Shown here piece by piece: positions 23,640 through 33,789 of a DNA stretch of 64,000 nucleotides. Under the pieces are notes generated by a model. That model was given only the letters and a program-made list of their open reading frames with translations, was not told the origin of the DNA and made no database searches. The stretch spans positions 12,200,414 through 12,264,413 of the forward strand of contig CM041294.1 of the NCBI GenBank assembly GCA_023052935.1. Direction: 5' to 3'. The position numbers and the translations under genes were made by a program. The stretch's first letter is position 1. The number at the start of each line of letters is the position of its first letter. The DNA is from Piezodorus guildinii. Taxonomy: Eukaryota; Arthropoda; Insecta; Hemiptera; Pentatomidae.

Positions 23640-23832
23640 ACCATCTTCTTTCCAGACGCATCGGAAGATTGTCAAGATTTGAAGAGGAAACAAGGATTGA
23701 AACTAGAAAGTTGAATTGGGAAAGACGTTTGTCATGAAAAGAGTGGTACCTGGTTCAGGCCAAATCAGCTACATATGGATACAACATGATTCGATGGTTT
23801 AGTAGAATCCCACAGCTCTTCTTTGAAATTTT
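23640..23832 (-). mobile_element. LINE family B fragment
   Basis: Minus-strand TRYHSFHDKRLSQFNF and NLPMRLERRWSRDRS match the family B C-terminus. The copy is strongly diverged. Confidence 0.65.
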
Positions 23833-23989
23833 AAAATATGCATATATATAACAGAATCTCAGAATAACAATTTATTTTCATTTATTCATAATTTTCAAAT
23901 CTCCTAAGTACCTTTGACTAAAGTTTTAGTATGCTTCATTGGAATTCAGTAAACCTGATTTTCATGGCTTGTGATATCTTGTTAACATG

Positions 23990-24420
23990 AATTTGTTTTC
24001 CTAGGCCTTCCAGATTCCTCTTCGTGTATTTTCAACTCCTGAGTAAAATTTTTCTCACGACCATTCATCAGGATGACTGCTTCCACCGACACGATACGAC
24101 CCGAGCCAATTCCGCGAGGTTATTACGAAACCAGAGCGAAGAACAATGCGAGGCCACAGTTTCGGAAAGTGAGTGGAACCGGGAATAAAGAGTTCTCTCT
24201 AAATGTAAATACACGGCCCCCGACCGTATCGTATTTACTTGCCCCCGAAAACCGTTCTTACGACCGTGAATTATTCACTGAGAACAATGTAGCCTCTGAT
24301 AGCTACAATGCCCTCTTCCGTCCCCGTTTAAATAACAGTTATACCCAATTCATGTGTTATGGTTTTGTCTTTCGATGGGATCGAAGCTAATACATCTCTA
24401 GTGTTCGTTCCTGAAAAAGT
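23990..24420 (+). other. unassigned higher-complexity segment with 105-codon frame
   Basis: Frame 24073-24390 reads MTASTDTIRPEPIPRGYYET... and ends in FVFRWDRS. No family is recognised. Composition is close to coding or conserved sequence and no other copy exists in the window. It may be a conserved non-coding island or a lost exon; no splice signals clearly bound it. Confidence 0.3.
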
Positions 24421-24619
24421 GATTGTTGAGGTGTTGATTAAATTATTTTTAATTAGATATGTCTGGTCTGTGATGGATTATAACCAGAATTAATTCATTA
24501 AAACATAACCACAATAATTAAAGGAATTTGTTAATGATATGTATTTCTTATAGCTGTCAAGTTGTCACAAGGTACGAAAGAGATGGTCTAAACTGATCAT
24601 TTTTATTAAATTAATTTTG

Positions 24620-24990
24620 CATTGCCTCCTACACTCTTCAATCCCACATCCGAGATCTTGAAGTGTAATGCCAGAATTGGAGGATTAAAATTAATTCTAA
24701 CAAATACCACTAAATAACCCTTCGTCGTAAACCAATGACTTTCTGCCCTTAAGTATCCTTTAATGACACTCCACTAGTCCCTGTTAAACAGATTCTATGT
24801 CTAAGACTCCACCTTGACAAACGTCAGACTTGGAATCTCCATACAAGACTGAAACGACAAGAAACTGCCCGACATTATCGACTACTTCAACACTTACTGG
24901 ACAAACGCTTTAACATTCCACTTAATTACAGCAGACTTATTTACATGACCATCATAAGACCGATATGGACTTAAGGAGTAGAGCTATGAG
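24620..24990 (+). mobile_element. LINE family B fragment (RT end and linker)
   Basis: LQSHIRDLE, the linker KRQETARHYRLLQHLLDKR and RLIYMTIIRPIWT appear across frames with stops. It breaks off at GGAGTAGAGCTATG, and the same break with the same following sequence occurs at 39139-39320. Confidence 0.75.
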
Positions 24991-25870
24991 GTATGAGCTA
25001 ATCACGAAACTCAAAAAGGCCAAGCGGCAAGGTCTGGGCGATTTCGAATGGATTGACCCGTATCTAAAACTTTTATATAAATATTGTGGTTTATGTATCA
25101 CTTGATTTTTTTCTTTATTTCAAAACAATATTTTGATTGTAGAATTTTTGAACAATCGCCAACACTTTTTAACATCTATACAGAACAGGTCTTAAAATCA
25201 TGGAAAAAAAGTTGCTGGGGGATGGGAATAGAGGTCGGTAAAGACGTTCTATTCACCTTACAATTCGCGGACGACCAGGTTGTCATATCATCGGATGAAT
25301 TTGATATGGAATATATGTTGAGGAAGCTCTTAGAAGTATATGCACTATGGGGTCTGGAAATAAATAAGGAAAAAACTGAATATATGTCTATTCTCTCATC
25401 TGTCCCTGCTCTCTGTTTTGAAGGCTGAACGATTCCACAAAGTGATGCCTTCAAATATCTAGGCGTTACTATAGATAAGAACGCATCAATAGATAGGGAC
25501 ATATCTAATAAGATTGTTAACGGAAAAAGGATTATCGGGATACTAAATGGAGTGTTATGGAATAAGAAGGTTTCACTCCAAACGAAAAAGAAGATATTCC
25601 GCTCCTTTTTGGTTGCCACTACGCTATACGGATGTGAATCTTGGACGGTGAAGAAATCCCAGCAAAAAAAATTATTATCTCTGGAGATGCATTTTTGGAG
25701 AAGAAGTTGCGCCGTTTCTCGGTTAGAAAAAACTTGCACCACAGTTTGCCAAAAAGCAATATGAATATCTATAAGCAGTGAACTCTAGACCGTCACGGGG
25801 TTGGTTGTAGAAATACAGATTTTTTTATTTTGAACTTGAAATTGCAACTAACTTATAGAGCGCTTATTTA
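24985..25870 (+). mobile_element. LINE H fragment (RT with FADDQ)
   Basis: After an unexplained 39-codon stretch (MRYELITKLKKAKRQGLGDF), the frame 25084-25428 carries RT motif B' remnants QSPTLFNIYTEQVLKSWKK. It also carries the catalytic FADD in LQFADDQVVISSDEFDMEYM and WGLEINKEKTEYM. After a stop, 25552-25764 has TLYGCESWTVKKSQQKK and RRSCAVSRLEK, a post-RT region like those of LINE A and D. The copy is a pseudogene lacking endonuclease and early RT motifs. Confidence 0.75.
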
Positions 25871-25872
25871 AC

Positions 25873-26165
25873 AAGACGTAGAGAGGTCACTTGTAGTTGG
25901 GTGGTTAGCATAACAGCCTCCTATGCCAAAGGTCACGGGTTCAAACCCGCAGGTGGTCCTGGGTTTTTTTTACGAGAGTAAAAAATCCTTAGTCATGACG
26001 TCCTTCGGAGGGGACGTTAAAAGTTGTTCCCGAGCCTGTGCGATGTCAGGTACTCGTTAAAGATCCCTATCTTAATAAAACCTTGATAGGCAAAATTTAG
26101 GACCCCCGCTGTAGCATCGTCCGATTAACCATAGTAGCATAAAGTGACGTTAAATAAATAAACAA
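25873..26165 (+). mobile_element. SINE S1, full-length, abutting LINE H
   Basis: Head AGGTCACTTGTAGTTGGGTG with a box A-like segment, box B GGTTCAAACCC at 25939-25949, standard body and an AAATAAATAAACAACAAC tail. The same LINE H-S1 junction occurs at 41484/41485. Confidence 0.85.
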
Positions 26166-27340
26166 CAACAAAAAGTTGACATAAGCTATAAGTAACAAAT
26201 AAATAAAGAAGTTTTAAATAGGTGCATTTAATGAGCTAAATTAATAATCGTGCATTTTACTGGATTCAGGACATTTTCGTTCGGCGTAAATGTAATTTTA
26301 TACTTTATTTGCATCGTTACGGTGGTGATGTGATATCAATTATTTTAAATTGATGGCAGTAATCAATAACCTATCGTTCAAATAACGATTGTTAATGGGT
26401 TTATACGTTACTCTTAACTTCTCCCTTGCGGATATTGTTTTTAATTCTACGTTTTTAGTTTTTAATTTTGTTTCTACGTAGGTAGTTTTTCTTAATAGTA
26501 CGCACTTAAATAAGCACACCTTAACTTCATTTTGTTAATTATTTATTTTATTTCATAATTCTTTACATCACTTATCAACGTTTCGGGGTTGTTTCCCCAT
26601 TCTCAAGACTTATTTATTTAAAAACACTTTCTCATATACAATTCATTACTTCACTCCATAGCTTACTGCAATTCGTCTACATGGGTGTTCATTGGCTTAC
26701 AAGTACCTTTGAATGAATTTTCTTTAGGGCGAGCACAAAATAAAAAATAAAAAAAAAAACATAGAAACTAGAGTAGATATGTAATTGCATCAACTGATAA
26801 ATTTGTAAACATGAGAGGAGTAGACAAGTTAGGCGTAGCTAGTGGAGTTTTAACGAAAGGCGAAAGTTTATGCCTTCTGTTTTCATTAGTGTTGGGTGCC
26901 CTATTAGGTCTAACATGAAACAACACTATACCCTATCACATATTACCTCCCTCACTTAATTACAGTTTCTAGGTTCTTGTCCATTTTTTTCATCCTAGAA
27001 GAGATCAAGAAAATGTTTTTGTTCATTTTATCTTTCTTTCAGTATTTCCCTTCTACGGATTTCTGTACAAAGCTTTTTATTTCCCTTTAGCCAATAACTC
27101 AGTCGGTTATAGTATTTAGGACTTCCATTTGAGTTCAGTATTTTACAAAACTATTTAACAAGCTTTGTGTATTATTATGATTTAATGAAATTCAAAAAAA
27201 AAAATTTAATGAGCACTTCTAAATTCTTACGATAACTATAATAACTTAAAACTAAAAAAACTAACTACATACTAATTAGTAAATCTTACCGTAGTACATA
27301 GTAAATCTTGAGGAAGCCTGACGGTCATTAGAGAAAAATC
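26166..27340. other. no identified gene; hammerhead-like relic at 26570-26612
   Basis: On the minus strand, GAGAATGGGGAAACAACCCC followed by GAAACGTTG keeps stem II (GGGG/CCCC) and GAAA but has a poor CTGANGA element. The remainder is AT-rich and unassigned. Confidence 0.35.
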
Positions 27341-27344
27341 AAAA

Positions 27345-27632
27345 TCACCCAGTGGCGCGACAGGGCGTGTGGGCCCTGGGCCTCGCGGTGTAAATTCCTA
27401 CGACTTTACACTCACGTTTCACGATGCAATTTTTAGTGTAGGGTCATCACTCCCTACGACTAATTTTGAGAGTGACCAACCTTTGGCTGACTTGTCTCAC
27501 ATACCCGGGGGAGAGGTTGTGAGTGAATCCACATTTTTTTACATCCTTATAAAAGCCCCGCCGGGACTGGGATTCGAACGCAGAACCTGTAGCATGAGAG
27601 ACTAGCGCGCTAGCCACTCAGCCACGGGCTCC
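27345..27632 (-). mobile_element. SINE S2, full-length
   Basis: On the minus strand: head GGGAGCCCGTGGCTGAGTGG (box A), box B GTTCGAATCCC, then GGGGCTTTTATAAGGATGT. The head GGAGCCC can pair with GGGCTTT, a remnant acceptor stem. The ~285-bp body ends GCGCCACTGG. The second copy, at 31217-31504, lies in the opposite orientation. Confidence 0.85.
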
Positions 27633-27899
27633 CGTGTTCATCTTGTTCAATGATATGGTAAAACTTATCGAAATGTCCTAGCTATCTTCCGAGGAAATCA
27701 TACCCACCGACCTGTTGGACCCACAAAATAACTCTGACCGGCATCCTTGACCGTGAGCCGATTAATTAGTGGAAAACTAGAATAAAACCTTAAGTGAAAT
27801 CGGAGTACAGTGAAATTTGTGTTTTATTTTATTATTTTGTTTGATATAAGAAATATGTGAACAACATTTACGAACAACTGTTAACACCTTTTAATGTGC

Positions 27900-27978
27900 T
27901 TGCGAAATCAAAAATTTATGAAGTATGCTAATGACCCAATATGGGTAGATGCATTTATATAAATAAATAAATTTAAAA
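27900..27978 (+). mobile_element. LINE C3 3' UTR snippet
   Basis: GTATGCTAATGACCC, then GGGTAGATGCATTT, matches the 3' end of the LINE at 47740-48410. No coding part is present. Confidence 0.6.
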
Positions 27979-28088
27979 AGAACATCGCAAAGTATGTTCG
28001 TAAAATATATTTACTCATAAAAACAAAGAAGTGAGTGAGTGCTTAAACTCACACAAGATAATTGTTTGTTTGATGCCTAACACATAAT

Positions 28089-28253
28089 CATAGGTGGAAT
28101 AATCATAAGTCAGTCTTCTTCTAAATATTTTGCAGACGTTTCGGCTCAAACTTGTGAGCCATCATTAGGGCATTACTGAGCCATATTTATGCTTGGACCA
28201 GTTTATGTTTGGACATGACTGACTCTCGATTATTTCACCTATAATAGTTTCTA
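28089..28253 (-). mobile_element. P element: short inverted-repeat unit with hammerhead-like motif
   Basis: The ends ATAGGTGGAATAATCATAAG and, inverted, CGATTATTTCACCTATAAT form imperfect inverted repeats. Minus-strand centre: GCC, CTAATGA, U, GGCTCA/TGAGCC (6-bp stem II), GAAACGTC, near 28136-28178. The G5 to A change in CTGATGA should abolish cleavage. It is related to 52285-52933, and the adjoining AGTTTCTACAGTCGACTAT is also shared. Confidence 0.55.
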
Positions 28254-28291
28254 CAGTCGACTATACATCCTCAATATACTAACATATAATT

Positions 28292-28346
28292 GTTTGTTGA
28301 TTCATTTAACGTCACTTAATGCTGCTATGGCTAATCGGACGTTTTT
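28292..28346 (-). mobile_element. SINE S1 3' snippet
   Basis: Complement of the S1 tail, TGCTATGGCTAATCGGAC. Only the last ~55 bp are present. Confidence 0.6.
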
Positions 28347-28523
28347 ACTAGGGTTTATACAAAAATAGACATTTTAGAAAACCGGTTTTCGAATAGTAAT
28401 ATTCCCGAAAGACCGGTTTCGAATTTTTATTAAAAATAATATATTTTTTTCATAACCATATTACTTAAAAAAAAATAATGTTATTAGATACACATGTATA
28501 CTTATCAAAAACAATTAGTATAT

Positions 28524-28525
<2 letters not shown>

Positions 28526-28575
<50 letters not shown>
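28526..28575. repeat. (TA)n microsatellite
   Basis: About 25 uninterrupted TA units. Confidence 0.95.
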
Positions 28576-28579
<4 letters not shown>

Positions 28580-28619
28580 GTTTAATATGGACATTTGTTG
28601 ACATCCACTTCTGGTCCGA

Positions 28620-29078
28620 TCCTTTATACAGTGTATACAGCTGAAATTCCTATCCAACCTAGCACTATCCTTACTACCTACGCTGATGACACATGTGTGT
28701 TCATCTATCAGCCATCAAAGAATGGTGTCAGAACTGGAGAATTAAAATAAATCCTATCAAATAACTTTCACTCTCCGTCGTAAACCTATGACTTTCTGCC
28801 CCATCGTATCCTTTAACAATATCTTACTTACTCCTGTAGAACAGATCCGGTACTTAGGACTAAACCTAGACAAACGCCTCACATGGAACCCTCATTCTAG
28901 ACTGAAACGACAGGAAACTGCCCGTAGATACCGATTACTACAACACTTACTCGACAAACGCTCAAAACTTCCTACTTACTACAAAAGACTCATTTATATA
29001 ACCATTATAAGGCCTATGTGGACCTACAGCATTGTGTTTTGGGGGTCCAATAAACCATCGAGATTTCAGCGAGAAAAA
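28620..29078 (+). mobile_element. LINE family B fragment (RT YADD to mid C-terminus)
   Basis: TYADDTCVF near 28676-28702 gives the RT catalytic box. After a frameshift, frame 28788-29096 gives VEQIRYLGLNLDKRLTWNP, KRQETARRYRLLQHLLDKRS and IRPMWTYSIVFWGSNKPS. It stops at SRFQ, and a purine-rich A/G stretch follows to 29180. Confidence 0.8.
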
Positions 29079-29212
29079 GAAAGCCAAAAAGAATAAAAGG
29101 AGTTAAATAATTTTTAAAAAATGTTAAAAGAAAAAAAGTTATAAAAAAAAAGAAAAAGTTAAAGGAAAAAAATTGTTTAATCTATTTTATTCATTTTATG
29201 TTAAGATTTATA

Positions 29213-29470
29213 TTATATTATTACTAAAAATTGTCCAATAAGGGAAAAAAAGTAGGCTGGGTGAATAACAACCCCATCAAGTTGGGCAGCATCGCTTGTT
29301 TGTTTAATAAAGTGTATCTCTCTATTTATGTTATATTTAATCATTATATTTAATTCGAATCTGCAATTAAGATAGACAATAGAACATTGAAGTCCACCTT
29401 TTTTGCAGCTGCATTTGTTACTACGTTTCTCTTTGCATCTGCAGCAAATCATATTTTGCTAAAGGAACTG
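29213..29470 (-). pseudogene. cysteine-rich CXC-like fragment
   Basis: Minus-strand MICCRCKEKRSNKCSCKKGG continues LQCSIVYLNC. The C-x-C / C-x-C-x3-G-x3-C spacing resembles the tesmin/CXC-type cysteine motif found in some nuclear proteins and transposon-associated proteins. Only one repeat is present, and an upstream stop precedes it. The origin could be a transposon ORF or a host pseudogene. Confidence 0.35.
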
Positions 29471-29479
29471 CGAACAACG

Positions 29480-30108
29480 ACTTTGAGAACGTTCATTTCC
29501 GATATAAAGATGTAGAGGGTTTCCTTGACAAAGGTTGGTAGTCACACACAAGCAGAATAAAAGTAGCCCAGGATCCTATGATAACTATCTATAGGATGTT
29601 CATCTAAGTAGTCTGACTGTTTCTATCTACATAGCACTTCCATTGAAAATATTATTTCAACATTTCTTATTCGTTTAATCAGGAGTAATTAAAAACCGTA
29701 CATGTCTAACTTGTTAGAAATTTAATGCTCTAAAAGAGTGTTTTTATGTATTTATTAATAAACTGCACACCAAAATCGTTATCGAAGCGAAACCAACAAT
29801 TTTTCTGAAACTTTGTGTTGTTTTTTTTTGTTTTTTTTTGGTGTTCCGAATTTTCCAACATGTTACAAACCAAACATGTAGGAACTTTATTGCTATTTAA
29901 AATTGCTACTAAGTTTGCTCTAAAAAGTCCAGGAAGAGATTTAGACGGAAAATATATGTTTTGTTTTTTTTGAGGTTTTTTTCAAGATGTCGAAAAACGC
30001 ACGAGGGCAAAACGTGTGAAAAACTGGGTTTTTAATGAGGTAGGTAGTACAAACAATCCTGACTAAAAAATAAATTTACCCCACCTTTTTCAAGCCAATC
30101 TCTTTTTT
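29480..30108. other. no identified gene
   Basis: Unassigned, with T-rich tracts near 29820-29840. Confidence 0.4.
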
Positions 30109-30109
30109 T

Positions 30110-30280
30110 TTTTCTAATTATTTTGGACTATATCCTAGTTTGAGTGGAATAGGGATCTTTAATGAATTACTAAGGTGTTTTTTAATCCTTTAAAAAACCC
30201 TTGGGGCACCCGTCGGGTTTGAACCCGCGACATTAGACATAAAATTATGCTAGCCACTACACCACGGATGACCCCCCCCT
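30110..30280 (-). mobile_element. tRNA-like SINE, diverged S1-type
   Basis: Complement contains GTAGTGGCTAGC (box A-like) and GCGGGTTCAAACCCG (box B-like), then an S1-like AAAGATCCCTATTCC block. It is shorter than S1 and divergent in the middle. Confidence 0.6.
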
Positions 30281-30403
30281 AACGCATAATTATAACTGTT
30301 ATAACATTGTAGTGATAATTCATAATATTATATCATTTGATTTAAATTGAATAATAATTCCATATATATTTTTTATATAGGATGAATGATTTTTATAGTT
30401 ATT

Positions 30404-30660
30404 TTTTTTTTTTTTTTTTTATGTAAAACATATTCAAATTCATTTAGATGATCCCAAAAGGTTGGGCCAAAATCAAGCGCTGCGCCGAACCCGTAGATCC
30501 CTTAAACCGCAAGGCGTCCTGAAGGCTCCCCTCAGCAGACTAACCACAATATTTAGTTATAATTAACTGGCTGTTATGATATATAACAGTAATCAAGTGA
30601 TTATGGCCCGGCACCTGCTACAACAAGGAGGCACCGACGAAATTAATGTTTGCTAATCTG
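30404..30660 (-). mobile_element. retroelement 3' UTR with poly(A), unassigned family
   Basis: An 18-base T run (poly(A) on the minus strand) is followed by moderately GC-rich sequence with no ORF. It looks like the 3' end of a minus-strand retroposon; family unknown. Confidence 0.4.
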
Positions 30661-30977
30661 TATAAACTTAAATGACTAATCTCAGGCATCAATTTGTCTA
30701 AACTAATATTATTAATTTACATTTTTGTCTATATGCAATAATTATAATACGTCAGTTTTATTACAGTTTAATTTAAAATATTGTATTTATATATTTTATT
30801 TGAAAGTATTCGGGTATCTTAAACATTGCATTTGATCAGAGATAGATCCGGCGCCCATTCTTAAAGGAATTATTTTTACCTATTCTGTTCATTTACTGAT
30901 TACAGTCTATTATAATAATAACTATCCTGCAAAAACCCTTTTGTTTTTTACTTTCATTTATCTACATATGAAATATA

Positions 30978-32246
30978 TCATCATCATCAATCCGGCGCAT
31001 CCTCACTCCCAAGGATATCTCTTGCATTGACTGTCACACCATCTAAGTTTCGGTCTTCCTCTTCTTCTTATGCCGTGAAGAGGTTCTGTCAAAATGGTCT
31101 CATCCACGCGGCCTCGTCCTCAATTCTAGCCACGTGACCTGCCCACCGCAGTCTGCCAAGCTTTAAGGTCATAACGACACCATTGTCCTTAAAACCTGTA
31201 TGTAGTTCATTATTGGGGAGCCCGTAGCTGAATGGCTAGCGCGGTAGTCTCTCGAGCTACAGGTTCTGAGTTCGAATCCCAGTCCTGGCGGGGCTTTTAT
31301 AAGGATGTAAAAAAATGGGGACCCACTCACAACCCCTCCCCCGGGTATGTGAGACCCGTCAGCCAAAGGGTGGCCACTCACAAAATTAGTCGTAGGGAGT
31401 GATGACCCTACACTAAAAATTGTATGCTGAAACGTGAGTGTAAACTCGTAAGAGTTTACACCGCGAGGTCTAGAGCCTACACGGCGTGTCGCGCCACTGG
31501 AAGAAGTTCATTATTGGTCCGCCTTCTCCAATGTCCGTTGAGACGAACTCGTCCGGAAATTCGTCGAAGTATTTTCCTCTCAAAGACTTGCAGGTCCTGT
31601 TCAGTTCTTTTACTAATAGCCCATGTTTCTGATCTATAAAACAGGACTGGGCGAACCAACGTCTTATATAGATGGAGCTTAGTCGGCATGTCTAGGAGCC
31701 GGGAGGTGAACTCTCTTCGGAGGCCAAAGTAGCACCTGTTTGCCATCAAAACTCTTCTCTTCACCTCCACTTCTGGTGTATTATATTGCGTTACAAGAGA
31801 ACCCAGATAAGTGAACTGGGCCACTTTTTCAAAGTTGATGGGCCAACATTGATGGTCTCACCGGGTCGGGGTTCTTCTCCTGTTGCCATGTACTTTGTTT
31901 TCCCTGCGTTTGCCTTTAGTCCAGCATTCTGGCAGCCTCCATTAGAGCCAAAAATCGTTCTTTGACAGACTACAACGACCGTCCTATGATGTCAACGTCA
32001 TCCGCGTAAGCTAATAGCTGGATCATATAGTTGTAAACGGAACTGTTTTTTGGATGCCAGAGTCTTTCACAGCTTTCTCATGTGCCAAGTTGAAAAATAC
32101 GCATGCTAACGCATCGCCTTGGCGGAGCTTTTTTCTTGAGGAGAACTCTTCCGTTCGATGCCCACCTACCTGCACTGTACACCTCACATCCCTCGTGGTC
32201 ATCTTTACCAGCCGTATCAGTTTATTGGGGATACTGAACCCTTCCA
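30978..32246 (-). mobile_element. LINE D, RT to 3' end, split by SINE S2
   Basis: Minus-strand order: SIPNKLIRLVKMTTRDVRCT and RQGDALACVFFNLAHEKAV (RT motifs), then after stops LLAYADDVDIIGRSL (catalytic YADD, near 32005-32025), and ANAGKTKYMATGEE. Frame 31824-31477 follows with FTYLGSLVTQYNTPEVEVKR, YRSETWAISKRTEQDLQVFE and LRRISGRVRLNGHW. The S2 insertion interrupts here; after it come LKLGRLRWAGHVARIEDEA and a (GAT)n tail. This LINE type is widespread in insects. The copy is inactive. Confidence 0.82.
31217..31504 (+). mobile_element. SINE S2 nested in LINE D, 13-bp TSD
   Basis: AGTTCATTATTGG occurs exactly at 31204-31216 and 31505-31517. The SINE starts GGAGCCCGTAGCTGAATGG (box A), has box B GTTCGAATCCC, and ends CGCGCCACTGG. 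Removing it rejoins the LINE D frame as ...RRRTNNEL + HTGFKDNGVVM..., which is independent support. Confidence 0.92.
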
Positions 32247-32247
32247 G

Positions 32248-32550
32248 AGATAACAACCAGCAGTGGAATACAATATATAAAGATCTATTTTGTAATCGAG
32301 CACTGCGGTGAAGAGGTTGTTGGTTGTTATCTAGTGGCCCCTGGGTGTTGGAAATCCTCATGAAGTGACAATGGTTGACTGGGTGTATATATGAGAAAAG
32401 TTGGTTAAGGAGTCTGTATATATTGTATTCCACTGCTGGTTGTTATCTTTGTTTTTTTGTTTTTCTTATAGCCCTGAAGAAGGCCTATAATTTAGGCCGA
32501 AACGTCGGCACCAATAAATTAAGTTTACTCTTAATTGTGTGTTAAATTGA
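32248..32550 (+). mobile_element. P-like repeat: 32-bp perfect inverted repeat plus hammerhead-like motif
   Basis: 32248-32279 and 32417-32448 are exact reverse complements over 32 bases (core TAACAACCAGCAGTGGAATA). Directly after comes the motif: GCC 32471-32473, CTGAAGA 32474-32480, A, GGCCTA/TAGGCC stem II, GAAA 32499-32502, CGTC 32503-32506, GGC 32507-32509. CTGAAGA fits the CUGANGA consensus. The unit begins exactly where LINE D stops. Penelope-like retroelements are the nearest known carriers of such motifs, but no PLE ORF is present here. Confidence 0.55.
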
Positions 32551-32814
32551 CTGCACTCTAAACCAACTTCTCTCATATATTTCTTTGTATTAAGGAAAAA
32601 GGCAAAATAATATCTTTTCATAAATTGCATTGAGTGTAGATAAAGAGTTGTTTTTCCTGCTTTATACGAATCGTAAAAATCGAAAAATTCTTGAAAATCG
32701 TGAAATTTTAGACGAACTAAATATTATTGTAACGTAAAATCAATCTTTAAATTTGTTTTCGGGCGTAGTAATCTAGAAATTTATCGTCCTAAAACACCTT
32801 ACCTACCTTAAATT

Positions 32815-33075
32815 TGTTTGTTTATTTATTTAATGTTATTTATTTATGGTACTGTGGCTTATCCGACGATGATACAGTGGGAGTCCTAAATTTAGCCTAC
32901 CCAGGTTAAATTACGATAGAAATTTTTATCGAGTACCTGACATCGCAGAGGCTGGTAGGACGGCATAATTAAGGATTTTCGCTCCCATTAAAAAAAAATC
33001 CTATGGCCACTTACAGGTTTGAAATCTTTGACATAGTAAGCGGTTATGTTAGCCAATATTCTACAGGTGACCCCA
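32815..33075 (-). mobile_element. SINE S1, diverged
   Basis: Complement of S1 from the TAAATAAATAAACAAAC tail to GGGGTCACCTGTAGAATATT. Box B is damaged (AGATTTCAAACC). It is older than the 17-kb and 38-kb copies. Confidence 0.75.
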
Positions 33076-33159
33076 ATCTTAAAATTTAGTTATTAGGTTA
33101 TTATTATTAGTTATTATTAAAATGAGGTGATTAGGTCTTGATCACGCTCAGTCGCTAGG

Positions 33160-33315
33160 TTTTTTCCCCAATTCGGGCACCCACTTTAAAGAGGTTGGGT
33201 TCCTCCAGAAGGCTCTCTGGCATAATAAATAATATTCTGTCATAGCCGGGATTCGAACCCAGGACCCAGAGAACAGTAGACTGGTGCTCTATCCACTAGA
33301 ACACGCCGCTTCCTG
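33160..33315 (-). mobile_element. SINE S3, tRNA-like
   Basis: Minus strand: GGCGTGTTCTAGTGGATAGA (box A region) and GGTTCGAATCCCGG (box B), with a short body. The would-be acceptor arms do not pair, so this is not a functional tRNA gene. Confidence 0.65.
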
Positions 33316-33352
33316 AAAAATCCTATAATAATAATAATAATAATAACTATAT

Positions 33353-33740
33353 TATCTTGTTAAAGCTAATGAAAAACAGCTAAATATGCAAGTTGAGCGA
33401 ATTTGAAAAGCAACTAAAGGAGAAAACAACAAAAATATTTTTTAATGCAATTTTTTGTTTTTGAACATAAGAGCAGTAATATACATGTACGATAAACGGT
33501 TGGAAAGCTAAAGATTTTAGAAAAAATATATTATCTTATAAAAAGAAAATAAAACTAAAGGATTATTTTAGATAATAATATAATAGATTTGAAAAAAAAC
33601 AACACATGTTTCTATATAAATTCAATTTAATTAATTATTTAATAGTTTCACGTATTTATATCTCTAACTGTATTTTAAAATTCTTTCATTGATTTTAAAA
33701 ATAGAGGTAAGTGACAGTCGTGTCTTGCCCGTACCAGATT
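33353..33740 (-). repeat. Z repeat, left half
   Basis: Minus-strand Z from the leader (complement of GTACCAGATTTTT and GTAAGTGACAGTCGTG) to the CTCCTTTAGTTG block. The CA-tract half is missing. Confidence 0.65.
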
Positions 33741-33789
33741 TTTTTTTTTTTTTTTGTGTCGAAAGAAATGAGAAAACTCGACGCAATTA

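Noticed and set aside
27550..27632. Possible functional tRNA gene on the minus strand
   Set aside because: A partial acceptor stem exists, but the same head plus a 200-bp body recurs at 31217-31504 with a TSD, so it is SINE S2.
33240..33310. Possible functional tRNA gene on the minus strand
   Set aside because: Boxes A and B are present, but the acceptor arms do not pair and a SINE-like body follows.
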